64,000 nucleotides of DNA from Littorina saxatilis (GCF_037325665.1 NC_090250.1:29078831-29142830), one strand, 5' to 3'. Counted from the first letter of the stretch, positions 1 through 12,854 are shown. Program-made: numbers and translations. Notes: a model not told the origin generated them from the letters alone.

Positions 1-445
1 AGGTTGCGTGTTCGACTCTGGGTCAGGCCGCTATTTTCTCCCCCCTTTCCTAACCTAGGTGGTGGGTTCAAGTGCTAGTCTTTCGGATGAGACGAAAAAC
101 CGAGGTCCCTTCGTGTACACTATATTGGGTGTGCACGTTAAAGATCCCACGATTGACAAAAGGGTCTTTCCTGGCAAAATTGTATAGGCATAGATAAAAA
201 TGTCCATCAAAATACCCGTGTGACTTGGAATAAAGGCCGTGAAAGGTAAAGTTTCGCCTAACAGGCTTGAGGTTTGCTGGTCGATGTGAATGCGTTATAT
301 ATTGTGTGTAAAAAATGTTTGTTTGTCTATCTGTCTGTAAAAAATTCCATTTCACACGGCAGAAATTAGTATGTAAAGCGCGGAGAGCACAGTTAATTGT
401 GGTTCGCGCTATATAAGCTCACCATAATAATAAAATAATAATAAT
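1..445 (+). mobile_element. tRNA-derived SINE (family 1), cut by window edge
   Basis: The first bases are the B-box part of a tRNA-like head (GGTTGCGTGTTCGACTC), followed by the body shared with copies at 16907-17350, 38573-38766 and 46588-47062. Diagnostic body motifs are CCGAGGTCCCTTCGTGTAC, GTGCACGTTAAAGATCCCAC and GGGTCTTTCCTGGCAAAATT. The 3' end is an (AAT)n-type tail running into a GA microsatellite. The 5' end lies outside the window. SINEs of this type are moved by LINE machinery. The reading frames across it are not genes. Confidence 0.85.
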
Positions 446-682
<237 letters not shown>

Positions 683-1023
683 AGGACCAGACCACGCTGT
701 TTTAAAGGTTATTAGAACCACTAACCGATGACTGAAGGTTAGAGAAATGCACCTAAAGATTCCAAAAATGTAAAGAAATTCACCGATTCGTAGCTTAATC
801 ATTGTGATTTAATTAAAAACGTTCCGCCAAATTCGTCTGCTAAACGAGACTTCGAAATGGCCGCCAGTAGACGAGAACCGGCTGTGACGTCACTTAGTGT
901 TTGGAAACCGAAAGTTACAGCTTACGCTCAAGTGGGCGTTTGCCTAAATCGAGCATCAACAGCACGCCGAAGGAATGCGCACGGCTGCTGATAGCTATGA
1001 AGTATAGAAAAAAGGTTCAGGCA

Positions 1024-1287
1024 TCAGTTGTCACCTTTTTCCGATGGGCTTACAACTTCTGCAGCAAGACTGATTAACTGGAAACGGCCAACACGATGTG
1101 CTGTGTTTCGCGACACTTTCTTCCAATGCGAACGCAGTTAAGCCGGCAAGAAAACCTGGCACACACAAAACAGCTGTTGCCTAACGCAGTTCCAGTTCCG
1201 ACAATTGTTGACCACTCACAGGAGGTCAGAAACCGGATACCAATGTCATCAAAACGATCTGCTTTCACTAAACGCAGACGAAAGGAA
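1024..1287 (+). pseudogene. Decayed THAP-like domain exon of the TTAA transposon
   Basis: One frame reads SVVTFFRWAYNF, then one stop codon, then MCCVSRHFLP and KQLLPNAVPVPTIV, ending SKRSAFTKRRRKE at a GTGAGT donor. In THAP zinc fingers the second metal pair sits in a Cys-x2-His-Phe block, followed about 25 residues later by a Leu-x3-Ala-Val-Pro-Thr-Ile motif. Both are recognisable here, with Cys-Val-Ser-Arg-His spaced one residue too far. The stop at about 1075 and the altered spacing suggest it is dead. Its place inside a TTAA element supports a transposase origin. The match is by eye only. Confidence 0.4.
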
Positions 1288-1760
1288 GTGAGTACATGTA
1301 TACTGAATGTGTTCTGTAAGGGATAGGGGTTCAGTGTCACTGGGCGTTTTTGTCAGACTGACAGTATTTGTAGTGGAATGGCATCTGTTCCTAATTTTAA
1401 GCACATGTGTTAAGATTACAGATTAAAACATATATCTGTTACTACATGTCCGTCCCCATGCACCCACCTTAAAGTTCCCTCTCTCTCTCCCTCTTTTACA
1501 CTCACCTGGGTAATCGATGAGTCTCAGGTTTAATCAGTGTCCGTCCATATACACATAGACATTCACACAAACACACACACGTTGTTATAGTTGTTATCTA
1601 ATTCAGTGTTGTATTAAATAGATAAAGAAATCGTTAATACAGCAAGCTTGCATGAATAATTTGCTGTTGTCCTTTTTTTCAGATCAGGTTCTGTAATACA
1701 GTAATTATAATTAATACAAGTACAAATTCATGTTTGCAGTCATACTCATAGTGTGTGAGT

Positions 1761-1840
<80 letters not shown>

Positions 1841-3297
1841 AGCACTTTGATACTTAAAACATCTGTGTTATTTGATTTTATTACAAAACTGCAGTCAGAA
1901 TATTAAGCAGACCTATTCCAACAATACATTTTGATCAGCAGTAAATGTAATGTCAAATTATGAACAACAATCATGTGAGCAGATATATCTAACAGAAACA
2001 AATAGTCTAGCAAAATAATACAACCAAGTACATGTATGGACATCATCATCCACATAAAAAAATTGATTGTAGGAAGAGCACTCTGTGTTATTACCACTGC
2101 TTCAGTCAAACTGCCAGTTCAACTTTATCTCTGTGGGTTGTTTTTTTTCTCTCGGAGTAACATGGGGAAAAAAACCTTTAAAAAACTTGCATGCAACAGA
2201 GCTGGATTGTTTCTAGTGATCATGCAGCATGATTTATCCGCATAGAAAACTACTGAAACACCTAAACAGAAATAGCAATGTCTGCAGAAAAAACCCACTG
2301 TTTGATTGCTGTCTGTAGTACTCCTCTTGCTAACAGTGGCATTAAAATAATTAAAACTAAGCTATGCTCTCTTGGGGGGGGGGGAAAAGTAAATAATAAC
2401 AGCAATTGGTACAGTCAATTCACTAAATGTGCAACAGAACCCTAATCATCAGACATTTTACAACAGCAAACTTCAACAGTCCTTTTACTTTCCTGAATGT
2501 CATTATTATTTATTAAAACATGCATCTAGAGCAACATACATATAAATATTCTTTTATTAAAGTTCACCTGAAATTCAGGCTGCTTTCCCATGCAAAGTAC
2601 AAATGCAAGTGTCCATAAACCAGGGTTTAATACAAAGTCATGTAGTATGTGAGTGAGTTCTGATGAAAAAGTGATTGTGTTGTAATATTGGTTATTACTG
2701 AGTGTTGATGTTACAATGATTACATTATAAAAACAACAACAGAACAATGTGAAGAGCAAACTTCTTCTGTGGGCATGCAAGTGAGTTAATCTTGTGTGTG
2801 TGTGTGTGAAACTATATGTGACTGAGTGTTACAAATTTAAATGACAACAGTTTTCTTGATAGCCTTTAAAAACAACAACAAATACATACATTTAACAATC
2901 AAACAAATATAGGCACCTCAAAAAAAGTTGTATGTACACCTTCGTGGCTGGTGATGCATTCTTGCTCCCCTGCAAGTTTTCATTCTACAATGTACCTCAG
3001 GCTAGCTTCCTCTCTCTCTCAAATCTGCCCCTCCCACACAATACAACAGGTACAGTGGCCACTCTGACACCAGTCTCTGAAATAATCAAGAACAGTTAAA
3101 ACTGCGATGAGCTGTTGTTCTTTTACTCGTGAATGCAATGCATGAACACTTAAACAATATCCCACTTATTCGCGAGTGCGTTGACAAGGCGAGAGTGAAA
3201 AAATAGCACAGACTCGAAAGCAGACGATAAGTTCAGCACAGAGAGCGGGCGTGTTTACCTTTGATCGCTGAGACAAACAGTGTCGCAATTTTCATCG

Positions 3298-3423
3298 TCA
3301 CTGTTTCACTACTGCTGGAACTCCGCCCTCATCTTTCATGCTTGATTCGAGGAGAGAAACCGGTAGTTCGAACATGTACGGTTCAATTTCGTCTGCAGTT
3401 ACGCTTGTTGTTGTCATGTTCAT
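3298..3423 (-). CDS. Short ORF with EPYMFE motif inside the TTAA transposon
   Basis: A 41-residue frame starts MNMTTTSVTADEIEPYMFEL and ends VVKQ. The Glu-Pro-Tyr-Met-Phe-Glu motif is like the start of mollusc and cnidarian proteins carrying a P2X7-like intracellular domain, some of them transposon-borne. This is recall and a weak match. A donor-like CAAAGGTAAAC lies about 40 bp past the stop on the same strand. It may be a 5' exon of a second element gene, or chance. Confidence 0.25.
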   Translation of the reverse strand: MNMTTTSVTADEIEPYMFELPVSLLESSMKDEGGVPAVVKQ

Positions 3424-3715
3424 GATGTTGGTAAACTACCATCTCCACACGGTGTGACGTCACGGATAATTTATTCATAAGCCAGTCTCGCGAAGATCAC
3501 GCGGCACAATGGCGGGTCGTTTTGGAGAAGAAATCCGTCGCTTCGGTCACAAAATTCGTCGGATTACGGCCTTAGAAGATTCCGAAGTAAACCAAACATT
3601 GTTGAAGACGGTAAGAAAGTGGTTTTCTAACTAACTGCAAACATCGGGAAGTGTTCGGTCGCGCAGGAACACGATTCGAAGCGTTTTTGACGCTAAAACA
3701 GCGTGGTCTGGTCCT

Positions 3716-5068
<1,353 letters not shown>

Positions 5069-5508
5069 GGGCGAAGTGGCGCAGTGGTAAGACGTCGGCC
5101 TCCTAATCGGAAGGTCGAGGGTTCGAATCCCGGCCGCGGCTGCCTGGTGGGTTAAGTGTTGAGATTTTTCCGATCTCCCAGGTCAACTTATGTGCAGACC
5201 TGCTAGTGGCTTATCCCCCTTCGTGTGTACACGCAAGCACAAGACCAAGTGCGCACGGAAAAGATCTTGTAATCCATGTCAGAGTTCGGTGGGTTATAGA
5301 AACACGAAAATACCCAGCATGCTTCCTCCGAAAGCGGCGTATGGCTGCCTAAATGGCGGGGTAAAAAACGGTCATACACGTAAAATTCCACTCGTGCAAA
5401 AAACACGAGTGTACGTGGGAGTTTCAGCCCACGAACAGCGTAAAATTCCACTCGTGCAAAAAACACGAGTGTACGTGGGAGTTTCAGCCCACGAACAGCA
5501 GAAGAAAA

Positions 5509-5513
<5 letters not shown>
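5069..5513 (+). mobile_element. tRNA-Arg-like SINE (family 2) with duplicated tail
   Basis: The head is a near-complete tRNA-like sequence, starting GGGCGAAGTGGCGCAGTGG (A box) and with GGGTTCGAATCCCGGCC (B box). An anticodon-loop-like CTCCTAA points to tRNA-Arg(CCT) ancestry. The body contains GGTCAACTTATGTGCAGACC and CCTCCGAAAGCGGCGTATGG. The final 60 bp unit, starting GTAAAATTCCACTCGTGC, is present twice in exact tandem (5380-5439 and 5440-5499) before a GAA-rich tail. Related 3' pieces lie at 59236-59370, 27860-27886 and about 45163-45187. A pol III promoter is implied by the boxes. It is not a functional tRNA gene. Confidence 0.85.

Positions 5514-5592
<79 letters not shown>
5514..5592. 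repeat. (GA)n microsatellite
   Basis: Pure GA dinucleotide directly after the SINE tail, probably grown from it. Confidence 0.97.
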
Positions 5593-5593
<1 letters not shown>

Positions 5594-6427
5594 CCCATCC
5601 TCTTATCTCCAACCCGGCCTCAATTCCTCCCGCAGAAAAAAAAAGTCTGGGCAATTAACCTCAGTGTCTCCCAGACAGTTCCATGCAGTTCGATTCCAGA
5701 CGGGGACTCGAACCAGGCCACACCGCCAAAAAATAGCCAACAGCCACAAAGGAAAACCATCACTGAAGATCAGACACTACGGCAAGCTGGTAGACAGACA
5801 GACAGACAGGCAGGCAGGCAGGCAGGCAGGCAGACAGACCTGGCTTGGCCCCGTGTACGTCAAGTCTCCGCCCACCTAGACAGCGAAGAAGCGGCACAGG
5901 ATTGTATAGAGTTCCGCTAGCTGCAGATCCACAGCTTTAGTACCCAACACCGCCTCCCCGTCTATCCACTGTCCCATGCAATTAACTACACTACTGTTGA
6001 TTCAGGGCCACGGAAAAGAACCTCCCTCGACTTGGCAGTGAAAAGTGGCGGGTACTTTGCTGCAAATCCCGTAGGGGTAGCACGCTAACCGGCCCCTAAA
6101 GCCAGGCGGGGTTTAGCGCTAGTGGGGGCCTGTAGGTGCTCGCCATGTGATCTCGCCCTCAATGTCCTGCTACAGGATTCCAGCCCACGCTAGCAGATCT
6201 GGAGACCCTCTCTGACTCCTCCTTCGTCTCCGCTGCTGCCTGCCAACTAGCCTTCACGGTAATTTGAAAGCCCGCAATAATATTAATTGAAAGATTTAAT
6301 CAAACTAATAGCAGGGTGAGGAGGGGGCCCCGAGTCGATGGGGCTGACAGACATGCAAGTGTATCGATCACTGAAGTGGAGACAAAGGGGGACAGAGGCT
6401 GGTTTGAGTGTGGGATAAACTGTGGCA
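5593..6427. other. Intergenic, no gene seen
   Basis: A short (AGAC)n/(AGGC)n tract lies at about 5791-5835. The rest is mixed-composition sequence with no domain-bearing frame and no clear exon. Confidence 0.5.
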
Positions 6428-6432
6428 TTATG

Positions 6433-6466
<34 letters not shown>

Positions 6467-6620
6467 CGTGTGTGTGTGTGTGTGTGTGTTTGTGTGTGTG
6501 AGGGGGAGAGTGCGTGTGTGTGCGGGTGTATACGTGTTGGGGGGTGCGGGGTGTATGCGTGCGTGTGTGTGTGTGTGTGTGTGTGTGCGCGTGCGTGCGT
6601 GCGTGTGCGTAAGCTTGTGT
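6428..6620. repeat. Interrupted (GT)n microsatellite
   Basis: Two GT blocks, separated by a G-rich stretch and followed by GCGT steps. Confidence 0.95.
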
Positions 6621-6932
6621 CCGTGCATCCCTTCGTGCGTGCGTGCGCGCGTACTTGTGTCTTCTTGAGATGTCTTGGCAGAACCTGCTGAAATACCTTG
6701 ATAAAAGTCTTTTGATTTCAGATAGGGGTCAGCGTCTAGCCTAGAATTCATCATTTAGTTGTAGTGTTTTAATCGGACGAGCAGATTTGCATAGACCTTT
6801 TTGAGAACGTTTTTAATCCATAGTACTGAATATATGTTGTAGTTTGAATTGAATATCAAATCTTCATTGTTTGAGATAGATCTATACCGCACATGATATG
6901 ACGTTTCTTGTGGGTTCTGAGCCGCAAACATG

Positions 6933-7490
6933 GCGTTTACCGGTGTAACACGAGAAAATTACTCCCACGAGATTTGTACTCCGGAGTAAAAATTTCGTAC
7001 GAAAATGTTACTCCCTTTACGAAAGAAGCACTCCCCCATTACACGAGAAAATTACTCCCCACGACAGGAGAGTTCCGAGTAAACATTTCGTACACAAATG
7101 TTACTACCCTGACAAATAAAAAACGAATAAATTACTTCACCCTAACACAAGCAATTTAACTTCCCATTCCAGGTGTACGAAATTTATACTCCTTTGTCCC
7201 CTGTTAGTCTTGGTGGTGGAAGGGGTCGAGGGAAGGTAGCGCGACATTCGTTTGAGTGAAATCACAGATTGGCATCATCCCTTCGCCCGCATCCCATTTT
7301 CGCGTACGAGATTTTTACTGGAAGTAAAAAAAATGGGGAGTAAAAATTTCGTGGAGGGAGTAATTTTTTCGTGCCTTAGGGAGTTCTTTTCTCGAACGAA
7401 AAATTTACTCGGAGTAAGAATTTCGTACGAAATTTTTACTCCGGAGTAAATTTTTTGTGGAGTAAAAATTTCGTGTTACACCGGCTCCGA
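6933..7490. mobile_element. MULE-like MITE with 9-bp target duplication
   Basis: Exact 9-bp copies of GCAAACATG (6924-6932 and 7491-7499) flank 558 bp. The ends are inverted: CCGGTGTAACACGA near the left is mirrored by TCGTGTTACACCGG near the right. The interior repeats TTACTCC, GGAGTAA and AAATTTCGTACGAAA in both orientations, so most of the element can fold back. A 9-bp duplication with long, motif-rich terminal inverted repeats suggests Mutator-like elements. There is no coding capacity. Confidence 0.7.
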
Positions 7491-7515
7491 GCAAACATGA
7501 TGGCATAAGTTGTAG

Positions 7516-7664
7516 AGGTTACATGCCGAGTCTCAATGATTATCAAAAATAATGGTCGAAGTTCGCGGATCATGAAAAATGCGAGCTTCAGCGAGCTTTT
7601 TCATGACCGCGAACTGAGACCATTATTTTTGATAATCACTGAGACGAGGTATGTAACCTCTTTA
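7516..7664. repeat. Foldback: about 70-bp arms with a GCGAGC hairpin centre
   Basis: AGAGGTTACATGCC... on the left is mirrored by ...GGTATGTAACCTCT on the right. The arms include GATTATCAAAAATAATGGTC and GACCATTATTTTTGATAATC. The centre is itself palindromic around GCGAGCTTCAGCGAGC. The arms carry a few mismatches. Confidence 0.85.
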
Positions 7665-8470
7665 TTCCTCCTTTCTTCAGTTATTCAAAGAAAAGAGGAG
7701 TTTTTGTGCAAAAGTTTGATCGAATCATATTCACCCAACCAGTCTACCTGCGCAGGCGATCGATTAATGCGCGGTTGTTTTGTTCCGTGCAAATCATTCA
7801 ATTCTGTTAACACTTCTTGTCAGTTTCCATGTTTTGAACTAAAATCAAGTACACAGTTATGTTGTCATTCTGCTGTGGCGGTAAAGGCAGATAGTGTGTG
7901 TTCTGTTCATGTTTTGGCATCGCTCAGGAAATGTTCTTTCCTCGAATGTGATTTATAGCAGACGAAGCTTTACACCCGTGTTCCAACGTTAAAAACTGTA
8001 TGAAGTTCAGTTTTCCGGGGCAAAATAGTGTATGAAACCGCTGCATGTTCTTTAAGTTGATTAAATGTTTGCAATTGATTGCGTGTGATCTGTTTATAAA
8101 ATGAAATATTGTTGAAAACTGACCGTCGGATTGCAGTCTTGTCGATGCAGCCGAAATCTGGAAGGGGAACTACTCGTGTCGCTAGACAAAGTATGAGAGT
8201 TACTTTTCCTTGGAATCTTGCTAGCGATAAACGATTGTGCACGGCAGATCTGAATTCAGAAAAAAACCAAACTCATGGATTTTATATTGAGATTCATGTG
8301 TTCAAGCCTGTAGTTGCTGATTTAAATGCGGTATGGTTGACAAAAAGTGGCACATCTAGATCTGTTGCAGACGAACGCTTCGCGCCAAACACTTTTCACA
8401 CAGTAATTTTAACTACACACCCCTAAATGTACTCGCTAAAACAAGAAGAATGTTTTGTTTATTTCTCTTG
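7665..8470 (+). repeat. Dispersed repeat, related copy at about 30300-30720
   Basis: No gene is seen. A stretch at about 8250-8335 (AAACTCATGGA, TTTATATTGA, GTAGTTG, TTAAATGCG in order) recurs at about 30390-30475, and the ATTCCTCC segment just after the foldback recurs inverted at about 30690. This marks an old dispersed element with the 7516 foldback at one end. Confidence 0.5.
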
Positions 8471-8595
8471 ATATTTCATGCTCCTTCACGCCGCACCAGA
8501 ACACGTAATCTACTTACTTTACTTTCTAGATTCGTTCTTTGTGCTAACCCGTTCCATGATTTTTCCGAAACAGCGCGATGAAACTGTTCAAAAGT

Positions 8596-8990
8596 ATCGT
8601 GTAAAAGGATCGATCCTTTTGCACGATCCTTTTGCTCGATCATTTGACCCTTTCCGCGCGTCGGGCGGAAAGGGTCAAACGCGAAAGGATCGATCCTTTT
8701 GATCGATCCTTTTGATCGATCATTTGACCCTTTCTGCGCGTCGGGCGGAAAGGGTCAAACGCGAAAGGATCGATCCTTTTGATCGATCCTTTTGATCGAT
8801 CATTTGACCCTTTCCGCGCGTCGGGCGGAAAGGGTCAAACGCGAAAGGATCGATCCTTTTGATCGATCCTTTTGATCGATCATTTGACCCTTTCCGCGCG
8901 TCGGGCGGAAAGGGTCAAACGCGAAAAGGATCGATCCTTTTGATCGATCCTTTTGATCGATCATTTGACCCTTTTCGCCTTCCATACTTT
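8596..8990. repeat. 80-bp satellite built of palindromes
   Basis: The CATTTGACCC start recurs at 8641, 8721, 8801 and 8881, and again at about 8962, giving an exact 80-bp period. Each unit holds a perfect 15-bp inverted repeat (TTTGACCCTTTCCGC, 7-base loop, GCGGAAAGGGTCAAA) and overlapping GATCGATC palindromes. Units differ by single bases (CCGCGCG against CTGCGCG in the second), so the array is young or homogenised. Confidence 0.95.
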
Positions 8991-9157
8991 TCGCCTTCCA
9001 TGCAGGGCGACTGACGACGGAATGTTTGATGTCCCGATACCAACATTTTACGTCATCAGCGGAGTACGTCATTTCCGCAGGTAACATAATGTTTGTCTTT
9101 GGATCAGTGTTCCTGTTTGATTGAAAGTATTTCGTTGATGACAACATCTGTGAAATC

Positions 9158-9352
9158 ATGAGAGGCGTATTTTGGCGTCTTTTAATCGCACACTTGCTTG
9201 CGCTCTCGGGTAAGTGGGTAGTGACTCGGCTGATTTCTTGTATTCATCTTTAATTGCACATTTTATTTCTATTTCTATTTTTACTTGAGCATCACGCTTG
9301 GGTTCGCCAGTTATGTCTGCCTGTGTGCCAGCTTCTCTCTCTCTCTTCATCC

Positions 9353-9444
<92 letters not shown>

Positions 9445-9900
9445 CTCCCTCTGTACACAAACCCTTTTCGGATGACGGGACTTAAAAACCAACCACTATT
9501 TAGATGTGTGATGATCTTAGCAATGTCTTGCTTGTTTGATTGATTTTCTTTAAAATGTAATGTATGGATTAGAGCATGATGTTGAGAAAGTGCAAGCTGC
9601 ACTATATACCACCTAATTCACATCAGTTAACTCGCAATTTACCTCAATGCAATGCATTTTGTGTACATATGTATAATGTGTTTTCACTTTAGTTATCTGT
9701 TAAAATGTAGAATTTTCGTTTTTCTATTTTCTATTTTTTATCTTGTATTTTTATTTCATTTTTGTAGTTAGTCGTAGTTAGTCCCTCTTTAGGGCGAGGG
9801 CTGGATGTAAAAAAGCAGACCACTGCTTAATCTACTACCCTCGTTAAATAAAGAATTGTCATTGTCATTGTCTCTATAGTGTGTGTGTATGTGTGCGTGA

Positions 9901-9942
<42 letters not shown>

Positions 9943-10882
9943 CTGAACGGGGTGTGACAGACAGAGGCAGTGAGAGACAGAGACACACAAAGAGAGATTT
10001 TGAGAGAGAGACAGAGATAGAAAGAATACCGTTGGTAAGATTTGTAAGTGTATCGTTATGTGCACTGAATTATGTGCCTGTGAATCATGTTTTCGGTTGT
10101 TCTTGGCATTTCCGTTGCCTTTTTTGTTCTCCCCATGAAATGGGCCGACGGCCTCTGTTCATTAAATCGTCATTTTATTGAGTCACTTGAGAAAAAGTGA
10201 CTCTATGTAATCGGTCAGTGTTAGTCTGTCCGGCCGGCCGGCCGGCCGGCCGTCCGTAGACACCACCTTAACGTTGGACTTTTCTCGGAAACTATCAAAG
10301 CGATCGGGCTCATATTTTGTTTAGTCGTGACCTCCAATGACCTCTACACTTTAACGATGGTTTCGTTGACCTTTGACCTTTTTCAAGGTCACAGGTCAGC
10401 GTCAAAGGAAAAATTAGACATTTTATATCTTTTCTCGGAAACTATCAAAGCGATCGGGCTCATATTTTGTTTAGTCGTGACCTCCAATGACCTCTACACT
10501 TTAACGATGGTTTCGTTGACCTTTGACCTTTTTCAAGGTCACAGGTCAGCGTCAAAGGAAAAATTAGACATTTTATATCTTTGACAAAGTTCATCGGATG
10601 TGATTGAAACTTTGTAGGATTATTCTTTACATCAAAGTATTTACATCTGTAGCCTTTTACGAACGTTATCAGAAAAACAAGGGAGATAACTAGCCTTTTC
10701 TGTTCGGCAACACACAACTTAACGTTGGGCTTTTCTCGGAAACTATAAAAGTGACCGGGCTCAAATTTTATGTGAACGTGACTCATTGTGTTGTGAATAG
10801 CAATTTCTTCCTGTCCATCTGATGCCTCATATAATATTCAGAACTGCGAAAGTGACTCGATCGAGCGTTTGCTCTTCTTGTT

Positions 10883-10971
<89 letters not shown>

Positions 10972-11382
10972 AGAATGATGAACTGTCCTCACTGAGGACC
11001 GTTCCAATTTAGGGATTGAGATATAAACCATACATCTGAACAGCTAGCAGCGTAACATCAACCAATACAGCTAATGTTATTACCACCATATCAACAGAGT
11101 TGGCCACAGCAGCAGATGCAAATATAACTGAGTTGGCAACAGAAGCAAATCTAACAGAGTTGGCCACAACAACAGAAGTAACTCTAACAGAGTTGGCCAC
11201 AACAACAACAGAGTTGGCCACAACAACAGAAGCAACTCTAACAACGAAAAGTCAGACAAAGGAGGAGACTAATACCAAAGAGAAACTTACCATTGTCACT
11301 ACGATGAACAACTTTGAGACGACATCCAAACCAAAGTTAGAGAAAGAAAGCATTGGTACGTATTGAAAGAGTATGTTGTCAA

Positions 11383-11437
<55 letters not shown>

Positions 11438-12362
11438 CTTCTTCTTCTTCTTCTTCTTCTTCTTCTTCTTCTTCTTCTTCTTCTTCTTCTTCTTCTTTTT
11501 CTTCTTCTTCTTCTTCTTCTTCTTCTTCAGACTCAGGGGTGGGACTTTTTTGCGAATCCGCGGACACAACTTACGAATTCCGCTGGAGTAATCTATTTTT
11601 CCGCGTCCCATTTCATCACAGTATCCATAACTTGTTGACTGAATGATATGGAGAGAAGTGAAGATCGAACAGAACACTGGAGGCTTGAGAGTTAAATTGT
11701 GCTGACTGAATACTCCTGATAACTAATAGTCATGTTGAGCTTCAATGCATTGAATCATACTATTGCCAGTATTAGATTATGGATACATGGTTCATTACGT
11801 AAATATGCACCATTACAATGTTACCATTGTTGTGTGAAAGTGTTTTATTATGTTTGGTTGGGCATTTTTTTTATGGGGGATGGGGGGGGGGGGGGGGGGG
11901 GGGAGTGAGGAGAATGTCTTTTTTACCTGATCGAGTTGAATTTTAGTCTCAGAATGCACCAGATTGCACAGATTTTAATGTACCATTTCTTCTTCTTCTT
12001 CTTCTTCTTCTTCTTCTTCTTCTTCTTCTTCTTCTTCTTCTTCTTCTTCTTCTTCTCATTTTTGTAGATTGTAACAAAAGGCAACATGCAAATCGACGTT
12101 CATGTGTTGTGAACAATCATTTTGATTGTGGCGTTAGAGATGGTGATGATGATTTGGAAGAAAACGGCGATGACGATGACGATGACGACGACAACAAAGA
12201 TGATGATGATAGAAGCACAGGACTTGCAGCTATTCTAGAGTGTTTATGCAGTATATATGATGTGAAAACCCAAAGAGTACTAGTAGTACAGTCGAGCATG
12301 TACTCAATATAGGACAATCTCTCCCCACCGCCCCTAGACTTTGATAAAATTATGCCATGCTG

Positions 12363-12396
<34 letters not shown>

Positions 12397-12407
12397 GTGC
12401 TTGCGTG

Positions 12408-12453
<46 letters not shown>

Positions 12454-12854
12454 CTCAAGCCTCCTATGGGCATCTGCAATCGGAACCTCGGTGGCTCTTG
12501 TCGCTGTGTTTGCTGTTACCTTCGGCATGTTGCACGTCAAGCGAAAGAGTAAGTACACATAGCAGCCTCAGCGGTTGCTTCTGCTAAAACCAGTCTCTGT
12601 CTCCCTGTATCTCTGTCTCCCTGTATCTCTGTCTCCCTCTATCTCTGTCTCCTCCCCACCCCCTCCCCTGCCTGCGTTTGTATGTCCGCCTATATACCGA
12701 TCTGCATTCGCTAATGTTTCAACCCCCTTCTCTGTCACACACAGACACAAATACAGACACGCTTACACACGCACGCACTCACACAAGCACGCATGCAGGT
12801 AGGCAGGCACGCGCGCATGCACGCACACACACACGCACACACACGCACACGCAC

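Larger units (their letters stand above)
683..3715. mobile_element. TTAA-duplicating DNA transposon, Kolobok-like, decayed
   Basis: Perfect terminal inverted repeats of about 22 bp begin AGGACCAGACCACGCTGTTT at 683 and are mirrored up to 3715. TTAA lies directly outside each end (679-682 and 3716-3719), the target duplication of Kolobok and piggyBac. A decayed THAP-like domain inside (1024-1287) favours Kolobok, whose transposases carry THAP domains. Both ends also have a subterminal GTGACGTCAC palindrome (about 890 and 3456). There is no transposase-sized frame. A short frame at 3509-3610 (MAGRFGEEIRR...), ending at a donor-like GGTAAGA, lies near the right end. A (GT)n tract occupies 1748-1838. 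The element sits inside the 3' part of a minus-strand LINE, so it is younger than that LINE. Confidence 0.65.

Noticed and set aside
3509-3610. Host first exon MAGRFGEEIRR... with a donor
   Set aside because: It lies within about 200 bp of the transposon's right terminus and reads out of the element, with no partner exon.
683-3715. piggyBac assignment
   Set aside because: TTAA fits, but piggyBac ends usually begin CCC/CCT and no piggyBac-like frame is seen. The THAP-like relic fits Kolobok better. The choice stays open.
5069-5140. tRNA-Arg gene
   Set aside because: The tRNA-like sequence runs directly into a SINE body shared with other loci, so it is the SINE head.
7665-8470. Protein gene (140- and 105-residue frames)
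   Set aside because: Related repeat sequence at 30.3-30.7 kb does not keep the frames, and no domain is visible.
10327-10786. 85- and 108-residue frames in element A (also at 46030-46489)
   Set aside because: They lie wholly within a non-autonomous element and are identical in both copies only because the DNA is. The repeat in the first is the 150-bp duplication.
11252-11677. Poly-Asn/poly-Lys, poly-Ser and poly-Cys frames
   Set aside because: They are translations of TTG and TTC tracts in an intron; the same holds for Ser-Leu, Arg-Glu, His-Thr and Cys-Val frames over GA, CT, CA and GT tracts throughout the window.
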